Shown piece after piece: positions 49,540-62,814 of a stretch of DNA of 64,000 nucleotides. Location of the stretch: NCBI RefSeq assembly GCF_047511655.1, contig NC_133387.1, positions 20,454,353 through 20,518,352 on the forward strand, read 5' to 3'. The number at the start of each line of letters is the position of its first letter. The first letter of the stretch is position 1. Origin of the DNA: Castor canadensis (lineage: Eukaryota > Chordata > Mammalia > Rodentia > Castoridae). Under the pieces are notes generated by a model that saw nothing but the letters and a program-made list of their open reading frames with translations, was not told the DNA's origin and did no database searches. The translations under genes and the position numbers were made by a program.

Positions 49540-51630
49540 TCTGTTTTACTACATGGACTCACTTGGAGAAAAAGCCTGAGAGGAAGACAGTCAATTAATC
49601 ATCTAATCAAATATTGATTGATGACCATAATTCTTCCCCATACCCATGAAGAGCAGAGCATAAATTGACAATTCACGTTCACAAGTAGAGGTATACGATA
49701 AACTGCAGAAAGTTCAAGCATCGTTGGAAGCATACCAACAACTTTCGATTCATGAGTAATAATGATCTTAATAGATGCTATAATGATGAGCTGAAGGATG
49801 ACCTACAAACAACGGGAACTATAACATCAAAATATGGTCCATAATGGATCCCTTTTCAGTGGTTAGGAAACAACTAAAAAGAAGAGAGGGTATGGATATA
49901 AAAGTCGTCAACTATCAATCCACCTTGACCATGAAAACTCAGCCAAAGAAAGATTTTAACCTGGAAATTTGTACAGAGAAAACCCAGACTCCTAAGGATG
50001 GCCAAACATAGGAATGGTGGGTCCAAACACAGAGCCAGATCTTCATTCACTTGCACTATGGAGGAGGGAATTTGTCTCTATGTGCAGTCAGCTTCAATGA
50101 AGCTGTAATCCAAACCTTTTTCTACTCAGGTACCTGACACATGTTTGAAATTGACTATTCAGTAAATGGAAGGAAGTGAAAAGCCATAAAGTACGGGACT
50201 CTACTATACCATTTAAGACCATTAACTTCATAAAATGTTGATGGACACTTTGCCATAGATGCCCCTAGTTTTTATTTTCCCCTCAGAAGTTATGTTAAGG
50301 TGAGGCTCCTCTTTGATTATTAACTGATTAATTTTTTGCTTCTGTATTATAATGCCTTTCATATTTGAGTACCAACTAGATACAAGTGTAGTCTCACACA
50401 GCTATCTTGACTTGCATTTTGCAGGTGAGAAAATAAGTCATTCTAATTTGAAAGATTTGTTTGTCCAACTCAACCCTGCACAGCCCCTCATACTCACGCC
50501 AGACCATTGCTGCATTTTTTGTGAGCCATCAGCCTCCACATAATGGTGGACATAAGGTCTGAATAGCTGAAAATGGCACAGGGAACTACAGAATCAGATG
50601 TTTAAGGAAGAAGGACACTATTTAGTGAATTGAACAGAACAGCTAAGACCAAAAGGCCTATCTGAATAATTGGACTAATTCAGAACTGCCACATGCTCAG
50701 TGAAGAACAAGTGAAATCTTCCAGATGTGGTTGAGTAGTCAAGGTTAGGAGCTTATATAATGGAAAAAATGTCCTGTTCTTTTTATTAGGTCTCAAAAAA
50801 AAAAAAAAAACTAAACTAAAGGTCATGCCTAAGAGTCACTGTCTTAGTCTTTTGTCCATTAGCAGGTCAACAGAGACCTCTAGAGAAGACTGAATTTTGT
50901 GGCTGATTATCAATTAACTGATAACTATTGAGTGTCTTCCATTGGGAATAATCCAAGCTTTTTGGGGGCAAGAAATAATGCACCTAGAGAACTCTAAAGA
51001 CCACATGGGAACCATAGGCACAGCCAAGGGCAAGATGGGCAGATGGCCTGAGAATGACTGTGGGCAGATAAGAGTGGTGTCAGGGGACATAGATGGCCTT
51101 TGTGCAAGTTGACTTGAATCAGCTAAATGAGCTATGCAGTCATACTTGAATGAAGAGCAGATTTGGGAGACAGTGTAACCTGAAAGTATCCCCAGAAGAA
51201 GGAGAGTGCATGGCCTTGGGTACCTGGGTTCTTTCATAGCAGAATAAGCAGTCTGAAAGCCCTTCCATTTATAGTGGAAGGTGGTTTCAGAGTTCAGGTG
51301 GAGCCTTGAGTTACAGAATCATTAGTTTCTAAGGTGTCTGCCCTACTGGTACCTCCAGCCCAGAAATGAAAGAAACTGTTCAAGACCACAGATGTGGCAC
51401 AAAGTGAGGTGTCCCAATTCATAACCATTTCTACACACAAATACTTACATCAAATCCTGAGCATAACTGTGTATGCCTGGAAGGCCTAGAAACTAAAAAT
51501 TCTCCTATGTGCCCCAGGATTATCACTTACACATCTGGATCTGGATCAGTTGTGATCCTCTCTGAACAAATCTAGACTTCAGAAGAGAAGAAATAGGTAA
51601 TCTTTCCATTTTCCTAATACCATCTTTATT
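49540..51630. other. Non-genic stretch, nothing recognised
   Basis: AT-rich intergenic sequence with a 17-A run (about 50795-50811). I see no exon, SINE or LINE. Confidence 0.5.
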
Positions 51631-51639
51631 TGAGGTCTA

Positions 51640-52385
51640 ACAGCATCTAAGGCCTCACATACACAACTGTTGTCTCCACCTCCCTCCAACCTATTCTTTC
51701 CCTTGTCTTCTCTGTCTCAGTTGAATGGCTCCACCACTTGTCCAGTTGCTCAGGCCCAGCATTTGAGTTGCACCTGACTCCTCTCTTTCTCTCACAATTC
51801 AAACCTAATTCATCATTAAGTCCTGATGAATGAAACATGACCTTCATGTTTCCATGATATCATCACTTTCTATCATTTTCTGGTGTCACCTGCCACCACC
51901 CTTACCCTTGCTGCTATTGTCTCAACCTGGAGGATTGAAATAACATTTTCACAGTCTCCAAACTGCCCCCCCCACACACTCTGTGTTCCCTCCTATAGTT
52001 AATCCTCCACACACTTGGCAGAGTGATGCATGGACCATGTAGTCCACATCATGCTCTCCAGAGCACATCCAGTGAAATCCAAGTTCCCAAATGTGTCCAA
52101 GGGTTGGCCTGGTTGCCCTTACGACTCCCTTTCCTGAATGACCCTTCCTTTACTCTGCAGCAGCCACATAGTTGCTGTCCGGGTACCTGGGAGGCACACT
52201 TCTGCCTCAGGGTTTGCTCTGAGGCAGAACATTTCTGGGGCAGAAATGCCCAGGTCCATTCAGATGAAACTAGCCCTGAATATTGCTCTGCTCTGTGTTT
52301 TCCCCAAAACTTTCTATCACTTGACATAATGTCAACATTTTTCTCTTTTTCTTGAGTTTCTGTCTTTCCCATTAGAATGTAAGCT
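51640..52385 (+). mobile_element. LINE-2 fossil, longest L2 copy in the window
   Basis: ttgaatggctccaccacttg, ctattgtctcaacctggagg, aatcctccacacacttggca, gagtgatgcatgg, then gtccaagggttggcctggtt and cattagaatgtaagctccct in L2 3' order. Confidence 0.7.
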
Positions 52386-52511
52386 CCCTTCAGGGATTTT
52401 CCTTCAGGCAGGAGGTTTCAAATCTGTGTCCCCTACCTCTTAGCCTCCCACTCCCACCACATTCATGAGGATAAAGTGTCTGGTGTACTGCATACTCTTG
52501 GTAACTGCCTA

Positions 52512-52587
52512 TTGGATGGATGGATGGATGGATGGATAGATGGATGGATGCATGGATGGATAAATGGGTGGGTAGATGGATGGATGA
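52512..52587 (+). repeat. (TGGA)n minisatellite-like tract
   Basis: About 19 degenerate TGGA units with TAGA, TGCA and TGGG variants. Confidence 0.95.
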
Positions 52588-52599
52588 GGAGCAGAAGCT

Positions 52600-54860
52600 C
52601 ATTTCTCTCCATGATGTACATGGGTTCTGAGGAAATTGAATTCTTTTTAGAGGGAAACCGTTCCAGCCATACTTTGCCTCTCCAGTGGTATATCTGTGCT
52701 CATGAGTGTCCTTTTCTCAGACACTCATTGAAAATAGACCTCTCAGAGCTACCTGAGCAGTCTGATCCCCGAAGCTGATCTCATGCCTCTCTGGAACCTT
52801 CTACCTTCACCCAGTTCTCAATCCTGTTTCGGTCTCTGCCCACCACCTTGAAGAGAAGGGTTGATTTTTCCTCCCTTGCTCATGTCTCTGCACATTTGCA
52901 CTTCTTGGTTGAGTCAGGTCAAGAGAAGCTCCCAAAAATATGCTTTTCCCTAGAAAGACTTATTCTAAATCAAAATTGCCGATAATGAAGAGGAAGAAGC
53001 TTGGCATGGAAAGACAGAGGGGAGGGAGAAGTTACATCCAGTTGGCAGCAATAATGATATAGCCACATCTTATTGCTCTCTCTGGGGCAAGTGGAACTCC
53101 TAGTGCTGCCACCTCACTCTCCATGTCACTTGCTTGGGTCTCCAGGCTGCCTGCCTTTTTAGATGGAGGATGGTCCATAATGAAGGCAAAGGTATCACAG
53201 AGACCATTTCCTTCATCAGGTGATGCCAAAGGTAGCATTGAAGGAATATAGAAGTGTTTTATCAAGAGGTGTTTTATAAAGCTTTTGATTCCAAAATAGA
53301 ATCATTTATAAAATATTAAGCAACTCTGGAGACCAGATCACTTATCTTCTCATTTGATCAATAAGGAAATAGCAGGGTAGATCTGCTCAATATCTTGCCC
53401 AAAGTCAAGGACCAGGTGGGTGTAAACCTAGGACATGAAGTCTAAGTTCTTCTTCAATACAACTTTGCTGGACCACAAGATACTATAAGCATTGATTGTC
53501 CCCACAAAGAGGTCCAGTTCCCAAAATGTGTGGATTCATTCAACTTTGCATATATTCCTAAAATAGTTGAGCCTGCAAACATATCCCATTTGCCTGAAGT
53601 TGTCTCATAAGGACCTGCCACATTTAACCCAAATTATCCTCCCCTTCCTCTCTCTTCATGCCCGCCCCTACTCTTCAAATCCCAAGTCCCCCAAATTTGA
53701 AAATGACTAGAGTCTTTCAGACATCAATCCAACCAATCCAAAATTTGTGAAATATCTCCTTTCCTTCCTCTATTTTATTGGAAGAGGTTTTGTTTAAAAA
53801 TTTCAGCAGGGATTTCCTCAGTAGTGAAACAAATATAGTTTCAAAACTCAGGTCTAGACTAAAGAGAAAATTACAGGTCCAAGCCAGACCAGAAGATCCT
53901 GTGCCAGTGCCAGCAGGGTTATGGTTGGAGTTTATTTCTCCTCTCACGGTCAGCACCTCTTCCTTTATCTGCACCCCTAGGATGGGTGACCCCTGGAAGC
54001 TACAAAAGACTGAAAAACACTGCTTTCAATTTGTGAAGTCCTTTCCTCCTGCCAGTATGTGAAGTGGCCATTTAACAGATGATGTCACATGATTTTGCCT
54101 TTCCAAAGCCCGTAATACATTGCATTCCTGGAAAATCTACATTCCAGTAGTCACATTATTTACATTTTTCATTTATTAATCCTATTAGGAATATTCCCTC
54201 CAGGAGGAGAATAAAGGTGGAACAAAAAATAAAAATAAAAAACAAGATAAATAGGCAACTCTGAAAAAAAAAAAAGAAAACCACCTCATTCAAAGACCCG
54301 CTGTTTCCCTCAGGCACAGCTTATATATCACCTGTGTGCAAATAGGATGTCTGACTCAGTGCAGATAGGAGAACATCTGCTACTCCAAGTGCCTTTTGAA
54401 TACTCCCAAGACTCCTTAGAGATCCCAGCTGGAGGAATCTCATCCTTTTAAGAAAGCTGCTGCCAAACATTCTTTAATACTGCCATATAAAATTCAACAC
54501 AGTGTTGAGAGCACAAAATATGACTGAAAAATAGACCAATGGATGAACAAGTAGGCATGGGCTTTTTAGTTGGCTGGTGATAATGAGCCAAATATTAATC
54601 TAGATGCATCAGCCACACAATGGATGCTATGCTATGGCTTTCATTTTAGTCCAGCACATGGGACAGTAAGCCTGGAATTCATGCTAGACCAAGAAATCCC
54701 CATTGGTGTTTCATCACCTGCTTGAGGGGATACAACTCATCCTCGGGGACTAGCTCACACTGCCTCTTCCATTGAAGCCTACTGCATCCATGCCCTCTCT
54801 AAACTCATGTCAAATTTGGCCACACTTCTTTCCACTAATGTTTGCTAGGCCTGTGCCTAT
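52600..54860. other. Non-genic stretch
   Basis: Includes a reverse MIR-like piece (53325-53445: atcaataaggaaatagcagg, gtcaaggaccaggtgg) and an A-rich tract near 54220-54285. No exon recognised. Confidence 0.5.
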
Positions 54861-54861
54861 T

Positions 54862-54980
54862 TTATGTTTTGTTTTGACAAAGGGTCTTGATAACTTTGCC
54901 CAGGCTGGCCTTGAACTCTCGATCCTCCTGCTTCTGCCTCCTGAGTTAGCTGGGATTACAGGCATATGCCAATATGGCTG
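54862..54980 (-). mobile_element. B1-like SINE, minus strand
   Basis: gacaaagggtcttgataact, ttgcccaggctggccttgaa, ctctcgatcctcctgctt, agctgggattacaggcatat. Confidence 0.88.
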
Positions 54981-55119
54981 CTTGGGAAGGGAAATGCTTT
55001 TCCTTGCTTTCCTTCCTGCTTGATGTAGCCTTCTTGGATTTTGAGACAATGGAAATGATCTTGGCCAATAAAAAAGTCAAAAAATGCATTAAAGTAAAAG
55101 TATAAGTTTTCAGAGTTCT

Positions 55120-55260
55120 ACAGTTTTTTCATAGATAAAATGACTAACAATTCCTATTAAAACTACTCCCCCGGGACTATCATGAAGCTCAAATAAGATA
55201 ATGTGGATGTCAAAGCGCTTTGCTAGGAGGAAGGCATGATATGGGTGTAAGGTGTTATTA
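55120..55260 (+). mobile_element. MIR-like fragment
   Basis: ttttttcatagataaaatga, atgaagctcaaataagataa, gtcaaagcgctttgctagga. Confidence 0.55.
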
Positions 55261-55264
55261 TCCC

Positions 55265-56950
55265 TTTAATCTTTCTAGTCTCATAATGGAGAAAAATTTC
55301 CAAAGACAAATTGGAAGCTCATTTCAGTCTCTCAGCTGCCTCTTGCTACATGATATCCATGACAATTAAATACTGCAGAAGAGTCTGGCTGAATCCAAAC
55401 AAACAGCACTGCAAAATAAATTTGTCAACCTTCTAGCACTGCTGAAGACAGAATTCTCCTTCAGGCCTCAGGGACTCATCCATGACTGAGATGCCAATTT
55501 GCATAAGAACACTGTTAATGCTGTTCTAAGCAAGACCTTCATTTCCTCCATCCAACTTTTCTGTTCTTTTACCACTGGCCACACTGCAAGAGAGTATGGC
55601 TGTGCCCTGCAATGGTGAAACACAAAATCTCCAAAGGTGGATATGGATCTGCCCTGACCTCAACCCTTTGGGACTGAGGAACACATTCCCTAGTTGCTGG
55701 GAGTGATGGCTGCCGATGGCTTTCAGCTGAGTGTGGACACTGATCTCAGCCTAACGGAGTCCCTTGTCCAAAGCCATACCCTCCCATATCCAATGACTGG
55801 CTGTGGTGGGGGACCTTGACTCAATGTGGGGCACTGCAGACGAGCCATCTCAGCTCCAGAGCTCTCTGTAGGATAAGCTGATGACATTTTGTAGTGCTGC
55901 TCAATTTGTCCCCTTGGCCAGGCCTATGTTCCTTGCCTCTCACAAGTGTGATGATCTCTAAAAATACTGCTTAGTAAAACTCCAGCAGACTGACATCTGA
56001 GTTCTACCTGGGCACCTGTCAATGGTTTTACTGTAAAGGGGGAACTGGCTTACAAGGTGATGCTCTCAGTCCTTGGAAGCTAGGTGGTTCTCATGTCAGG
56101 ACACGTCTCTAAGCCAGTTGCTTTGGCTATAAGCAGCATTCTCCAGTTCCCCAGGAGTGGGGACAGGGAGCTTGACAAGTCTGTGGCTGGGGCACTGAGG
56201 GCTAAGACCAGGATAAGAGTAACGGGGAACTTAGAAGCAGCAGTGCACCTGTCTTGCTTTACCACTCCGAGGAGGCAGCGGTCTGATCTCTGGCAGTGCT
56301 GATTCCAACACTCTATATTCTGTGAAATGAAAAGCACAGAAACGCTCTTTGGTAAGAATTCCTTCACTTGCTGCATTGCTGCTCTATAATTGAAGGTCCT
56401 TCATGCCCATCTAGATGATGGCACATCCTTGGCATTTGTGTTAATTTCTGATAGCTCTCTCTCTAGTATGGCCAACCAAGCACTTTCTCATTGCGCTATC
56501 TGCATGCGGTCACACTTAAGAGTTCTTAGAGGACGAATTCAGATACAGATAGGAAAGTCCTTCCTGAATGCCATGCTTCTAGCTTTGCTCTCTGTGCAGA
56601 TGTGCTCAGAGATTCCGTCACTCTTTCTGTATTTTTAAAGTTTTTTCTACAAAAATTAACCTTAATAACTGACTTAGACCTGCATTTTTTTTTCTTCTGA
56701 GGCCACTGAGCCAGAGTTTTAGGTCCATTCTTTTCCTGCTAATACTCAGACAGGATAAATGTAAGCGCCTACAGCCAATAGCTAGTATAAAACCATCCCA
56801 GCTATTAGCTTCTACTTGACCTTGGAACATTGGTTCCAATAACTTCCCCTTGCCTTGTTCCATTTTTCCAAGTCCTTAGCATGGTACAGTCTCAGTTGGA
56901 TCCTGGCCCTGGTTTCAAGGACTTCAGCAAGTCCAAGAACATGATTGCAC
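55265..56950. other. Non-genic stretch, nothing recognised
   Basis: Unique-looking sequence. Overlapping 98- and 72-codon frames near 56080-56376 show no family signature. Confidence 0.5.
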
Positions 56951-56954
56951 CACA

Positions 56955-57294
56955 TTCTCTCTCTCTCTCTCTCTGTCTCTCATCATAATTGGATTTGAAC
57001 TCAGGGCCTCATGTTTGCTTGGCAGGCACTCTATACCACTTTATCCATACCCCCAACCCTTTTTTGCTTTAGTTCTTTTTAGGTAGATTCTCAAGTTTTT
57101 GCTTGGGGCCAGCCTGGGACTGAGAGCCTCCTATCTATGTCTCCCATGTAGCTGGGATAACAAGCACCAGCAACACACCTGGCTTGGTTGAGTTGGTGAT
57201 CTCACTAACTTTTTGCCTGGGTTGGCCTTGACCTCAATCCTCCAAATATCCACCTCCTGAATAGCTGGGATTCTTGAGCCACCACACCAGGCTT
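56955..57294 (-). mobile_element. Trimeric SINE, minus strand, with (CT)n tail
   Basis: CT-repeat (56955-56981), reverse ID-like unit (ttggatttgaactcagggcc), middle monomer (gtagctgggataacaagcac) and left monomer (tgaatagctgggattcttga, gccaccacaccagg). Confidence 0.85.
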
Positions 57295-57655
57295 TTGCTG
57301 TCTCATTTTTTAGGCCAAATTCCTGAAGCTATGTAGGCTTCTACCTGGTAAGATTCTTCCCTACTTGTTTCCAGCCTGGCCCTCCCCCAACCTCTAGGAA
57401 TCTTAACTGTTCCCAGGTCAAGATAGATAGACTTTCTACCATGCTCCTCAGTTGGCATCATCTGGCCCAACCATTTGAGCATGTATTGCCTGACAGTAAA
57501 ATCAAGGAATCAGTCAAACAATCCTCAAAGCCGTCCCTTTCTCATGTTAAACGAGAACAACTCAAAGTCAATAGTTCAAAGACTTTCTCCCTAATGCTAC
57601 AAGCCAGGGCTGCCTTATAGGTCTAGGGAGACTATTTTTCATATTATGTTTTTAA

Positions 57656-57741
57656 TTATTGTTTGGTTTCTTCAAGACAGGTTCTTGCTACTTCTGCTTC
57701 CTAAGTGCTGGAATTACAGTTGTTCCCCACCATGGCTGGCT
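57656..57741 (-). mobile_element. Truncated B1 SINE, minus strand
   Basis: ttcaagacaggttcttgcta directly joins cttctgcttcctaagtgctg, so the centre is deleted. Confidence 0.7.
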
Positions 57742-58274
57742 TCATATTATTTTAATAACTGTCTGGCTAATGAGTAGATGAAGCCTGGCCACTAATGTCA
57801 GTCAAGAAAGAGGAGAAAAAGGATGGGAAGGAGACATTCCACATATTCTTAACTTTCACAGCAATGGCCAACTTTTCCTCTAAGACTCTATTTACCTCCT
57901 AATTCTGTCCCTTATGGGGCTGTTTCCTCTAACACTGTAGATAGGTTCTTGGTTAAGCAAAGAGGACTATCCTGTAGGTTTCAGTTGTTCAGCTCTGGGA
58001 TGAGGTAGGATTCTGGATCTGAACTTCACTAGTTGACCCTTAAGAGAAAAAGTATCCTCCCTGGTCTTGTGATGAGCTAAGGAGCTCTGCACAAGTTATG
58101 GGAACAGGGCTCTATCCTCTACCCAAAGCTTTGGAGTGTCTCCCAGATACTCCTTTAGGCCCACCCTGACCAATCATACTGCTACCTAGGTCCTTGACCC
58201 AGCCCTGCTCTGTTTTTTCTACTTTTTATTCTCTTAAAATTATACCCTTATAGGCCAGCTAACGCACAAGACAC

Positions 58275-58645
58275 TGCTATGGTGTGAATGCTCCTGAAAA
58301 ACTCATTAAAACTTAATCCCCATCATGACAGTGTTAAAAGGTGGGAACTGTAGGTGGTGATTGGGTCATGAGGACTCTGCCCTCATAAATGGATTAATGC
58401 TGGCATTGTGGGGGTGGGTTAGTTACGTGGAAGTGGACTCCTGGTAATAGGGTAAGTTTGGCCCCATCCACACTGCTGTCCATGTGATGCCTTCTGCCAC
58501 ACTGTGATGTAGCAAGAAGATCCTCAGCAGATATAGCCCCTTTATCTTGAGCTTCCCAGCCTCCAGAACTGAAAGTCAAATAAATTTCTGCTGTTTATAA
58601 TTTTCTGAGTTTTCTGCTATAACAGCAGAAACAGAGTAAAACACA
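58275..58645 (+). mobile_element. MaLR (MLT1/MST-like) solo LTR
   Basis: 371 bp, TG...CA: tgctatggtgtgaatgctcc, aacttaatccccatcatgac, gattgggtcatgaggactct, gccctcataaatggattaat, tttctgctgtttataatttt. The flanks gacac and gaccc match at 4 of 5 positions, consistent with an old 5-bp target duplication. Confidence 0.8.
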
Positions 58646-59509
58646 GACCCTTCTGTGCTGATGTGCAAACATATGTGGGGGGGGATGCTGAGAATATAGA
58701 CACACTGCTCTTTGTAGACTGAATAAATTCCACCCAACAAAATATGGGAAGCTCAACAAGTGTAGAATCAACAGGGACAAGAACAATTTTAAAAGTACCC
58801 TGGGGACACTCCAAAGTCACTGACTGGATGCTCTTTGACTGCACCAAAGACTCTGAGAACTCACAGAACAGTGACAGCAATGCTGGGGCAGAACAGAGGA
58901 CTGGAAGCCAAAAGAGTCAGGTGCTTTGGCTGGACCACTCTAGAATATTGATCAAAAAGGGTAGTCTGGAGGTAGTTAACCAAATACTACTAAGTTACCA
59001 GTTGTTAAGTAAACCCATGGGAAGGGATGGCTTTGAGAGCAGGCAGTAAAATCCTTCAACCTTTAGCCAGGGTGACAACCATCATCAAAGAGAGCCCTGG
59101 TATTTGGGGGCCCCAAAACACTAGTGAGACTCCCATTATAAGGAAGGCTCTGACAGGAGTCTGAGAACCACAGATAGAGCTCATCTCTTTGCACACTGGC
59201 GAAGGCATGTATACAGAATCAATGGGGTGCACTGAGACATGCAGAACACACCAGAGAGAAGGCAATTCCAGGAGAGAGCAGGCCTGATTAATGCACTGCA
59301 GCCTTGGAAAAGATTAATGTGCGGACAAGGGGGGACCAATGAGTGTAATTTATTTAGACTTTCATAATGGTGCCATACCAAAGGCGATTTCTAAAAGTTA
59401 CTATGGAATCTGGGTTTTAGAGGAGCAGCTTTTTGTGATTAATGCCAATGAAGACACTTTTTTTTTCTCGGTGCAAGTGCCACACACTGTGGATAACTTG
59501 TGTCATTTA

Positions 59510-59720
59510 CCCTGCAGAACAGTTTCTAAGCAGATCCCACCTTCTCTCACTCCTCTTATTCTCTGCCTTCTGGATTCCTGTGTTGTTCCATGTTCAGCCT
59601 GATCTATAATAATTTATAATAATTGTGTATGTATCTTATCCCACTAGTAGACTAGAGCCTATCTCAAGACAGGGACAACATCTTATCTGTTTTTGTATCC
59701 TTCCCCATACTTCTGACTGT
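59510..59720 (+). mobile_element. LINE-2 fossil
   Basis: atcttatcccactagtagac, tagagcctatctcaagacag, ggacaacatcttatctgttt, ttgtatccttccccat. Confidence 0.7.
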
Positions 59721-60059
59721 GATTTTCTAACCTTCAGTCAGAGAAGACACAGTGACATCAATCCCCATAGTGCTAATCCTGCTGTTAGGGATAGTAGACC
59801 AACCCTAAATTCATCACAGCCCCTCTAAAGACCTTCTTAACCCTATCACACATAGCTGCTCTCTCTATGCCCTCTCTTGGGGGTAGTACCACTGTGCACT
59901 CACCTGGCAGTGGTCATCTCTGCCTATTGCTATCTCATTCCTCATAGTCATGCAGTTCAAGCTATTCATCGCTTCCTCACATGCACCCACTTTTCTTACT
60001 CCCCACTCTACCCTTCTTAGCTGAGCCCTCCCTTCCACCTCTTTGTTACAGGGACTGTC

Positions 60060-60690
60060 AGCCACTTCAATCTTTCACAGTCCCTTCATGACTTCTCTTG
60101 CCTTCCCCTCCAGCCTCATGCTTCATGACAGACTCTGCCACACCTTCCCCAGCTTTTCTATTGCTCCTATTACCCCCCACTCCTGCCTTTCCTCCTATAA
60201 TGAAATCCTACTTGTCCTCTACATCTCTACTCAGGTGTTATCTTCTCTGCATGGCTTTTCTTATGTGCTCATCCATTTAACAAATATTTATTGAAAAGCT
60301 GCTATGTGGCAGGCATTATGTTAGTCTATGGTAATGCACTAGTAAACAAGACAGACATACTCTCTACTCTCATAGAGGCACAGATGCTTTTACAAAGAAT
60401 TATAAAAAGGCCACTTGGCTTTTGCATTTGCTCTTCCCTCCCCATTGGAACTCTCTCCTTTTCCTAGTACCTCTTCAGATTTAAAGTCAATTGATTCCCC
60501 CAGGCTACATCAAGTCCCACTCCTTTATGTTTTTGTCATATTTTGTTCTTCTCCACCAAACCACTTAACACAATTACAACTTATTTACATCATTTATTTG
60601 TATCATTACTGGACTAAGTTCTCTAGACTGTAAGCTTCATAAGGACCTGGCATATAGAAGCTCAACAGGTATTGGTCATATGACAAATTG
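60060..60690 (+). mobile_element. LINE-2 fossil, with an embedded ancient repeat
   Basis: Upstream ctcaggtgttatcttctctg; a piece aacaaatatttattgaaaag with gctatgtggcaggcattatg; then ccacttaacacaattacaac and gactgtaagcttcataagga. Confidence 0.65.
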
Positions 60691-61184
60691 GCAGGGAAGT
60701 GAAAAGCAAAAGAAACCAATCTGGTCTGGGATAAGGTAGGGAAGTTGCCCATAGGAAGTGTTAAATCAGGGTCCTGAAGGGAATGCAGCAATTAGGAAAA
60801 AGCAAGTGGACATCAAAAGTGTTCCAACCAGCAAGCACAGCTTCAGGAAGATTCTATAGATGAAAGGCCCAGTGTTTCCAAGCAGAGGTATCCTGAATTG
60901 GAGTACACATGCCCCATGCAGTGGGAACCAGGAAGAAGAAAAGATATCTATAATGAATTAAGAAAGAAATGAAATCCTGCTATTATCTAGTCAACAAGCT
61001 AAACCCAGCAGCTGCCTAAGAGTGTGTCAAGGGTGAAGAGACCTTCAAGGTACATGACATGTCTTAAAGGAAGAATGGCTGCATCTGGTACACAGCTTGC
61101 ATTTCCATTATGTGAGCCCATGGGTCACATTGCTCCTCTAAACCAACCTTCGTAAAATGAAATGTGACTCAGAGTGTCCAGTGA

Positions 61185-61527
61185 AGCCAAGTGCTTGTGG
61201 ATCCTGCCTGTAATCCTAACTACTTGGGAGGCTGAGATTGGGAGGATCAGGGTTCCAGGGTAGCTTGGGGAAAAAAAAGTTTGAAAGACCCCTTCTCAAC
61301 AGAAGAGGCTGGGCTTGGTAGCACATACCTGTCATCCCATGATGGTGGCAAGTATAAAATAAGTGGATTGCAGTCCAGGCCAACCTAGGCAAAACATGAG
61401 ACCCTATCTTCAAAACTATCAGAGTAAAAGGCCCGGAGACAGGGTTCAAATGGGAGTACCTGCCTAGCAAGAGCAAAGCCCTGAGTTCAAACCCCAGTCC
61501 CACCTCCAAACAAACAAACAAACAAAA
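61185..61527 (+). mobile_element. Trimeric SINE (B1-like + B1-like + ID-like)
   Basis: Left: ctacttgggaggctgagatt. Middle: ctgggcttggtagcacatac, with the same internal gcaagtataaaataagtgga variant as the 27214 copy. Right: gcctagcaagagcaaagccc, tgagttcaaaccccagtccc, and a (CAAA)n tail. Confidence 0.9.
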
Positions 61528-61894
61528 GTTAGGAAGTCATGGCCTGCAGGTCACACAAATAATGTAAGTATGGGTGGGAGACATGAATTTTCCCCTGTGC
61601 TGACACTGGCCCGGCCTCAGACATGCTCTTTGTCAACCACACTATGACGTAAAAGCAATTTTATAAGACCTAATACGAATTCCACCAAAACAATGCAAAT
61701 GTTCTGCCATGTCTTTTGAAATATGGGCTTGCCTTCTCTGTCGTTAGTGTTGGACTTGCCCTACCTATAGCTCTCCCCATTTGGATGTGTAGGTTACTGG
61801 TGATGATACATATATATGCTTTGCAAATAAATATGCATGCCTTGCAGTATGAACGTCTGAGTGTATATATCATCAGAGCCTACAAGCTTTTGCT

Positions 61895-62185
61895 TGTTTT
61901 ACCTTGTTTTTTTATTATCATATTATTGTTGTACTAGTGACACATCATTACATTTACAAAAGTGCTTACAATATGTCTTGGTTAAATTCACCCCTTCCAT
62001 CATTATCCTTTATCCCCCTCCCTGTTCTTAGAATAGTTTCAGGTCTCATTTTTCCATTTTCACACGTGAGTACATAATATTTCTACTATGTTCACCCCCC
62101 ACCCTCTCCTTGTATCCTTCCGCCTCCCCGGTACCAATCCCCAGCAGGACCTGTTTGACCTTCCTGTTCTCCGTCCTTGTTTATT
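61895..62185 (-). mobile_element. LINE-1 3'UTR copy, minus strand
   Basis: The reverse complement carries caggtcctgctggggattgg, taccggggaggcggaagg, atggaaaaatgagacctgaa and actattctaagaacagggag, collinear with 37500-37735. Confidence 0.7.
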
Positions 62186-62189
62186 TAGT

Positions 62190-62810
62190 GTTCTCTCATT
62201 GAGAAAACACTGAGACCACTGTGTTAAAGAGCTGAGAGAAGTTGGATATCATACACCAAGGGAAAGAGAGAACTGATGAGAAATTGGACTGGAGAGAGAA
62301 CACTTAGGTTAAAATCAGCAGCTCTCTTAGTATGAGTGCCAAAGGTCATATGCCCTGTAAGACAGTGTGTCCCGAAGTAAGAGGAATACTATGGTGGGAA
62401 CACTATAGCATTCCTTATACTATGTACCATAATAGTCCTCATACAAATACAATTGTTTACTTTAGAGGCTCTTAACCTGCTATCTAGGGTTAAATTATAT
62501 CCAGTAATTTACACCTATCAGAAATTTGTGGATTTGATTTATAGTCTTCATATGATTCTCTAAAGGTCTGTGTTTTAGTGACTGATGAGAACTATTGATT
62601 TAGTTAATGGCCCGGCTCTCCCAACTAAGCTGTGTTCTTTGTTGTCAAAGGCTCTCATCTTTATGATCATCATCATAATAGATATGAAATCAGGCTTCAG
62701 TAATTATTGACTGAATGAGTGATTTATCTATCACTTTCTCTTTTGGCACTGGAAGACAAAGGAATCAGAAAAAGAAACACATACAGCCAAAAGTGGATTT
62801 TCCTTTGTGT
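62190..62810. other. Non-genic stretch, nothing recognised
   Basis: No exon or repeat that I can support. Confidence 0.5.
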
Positions 62811-62814
62811 ACAG

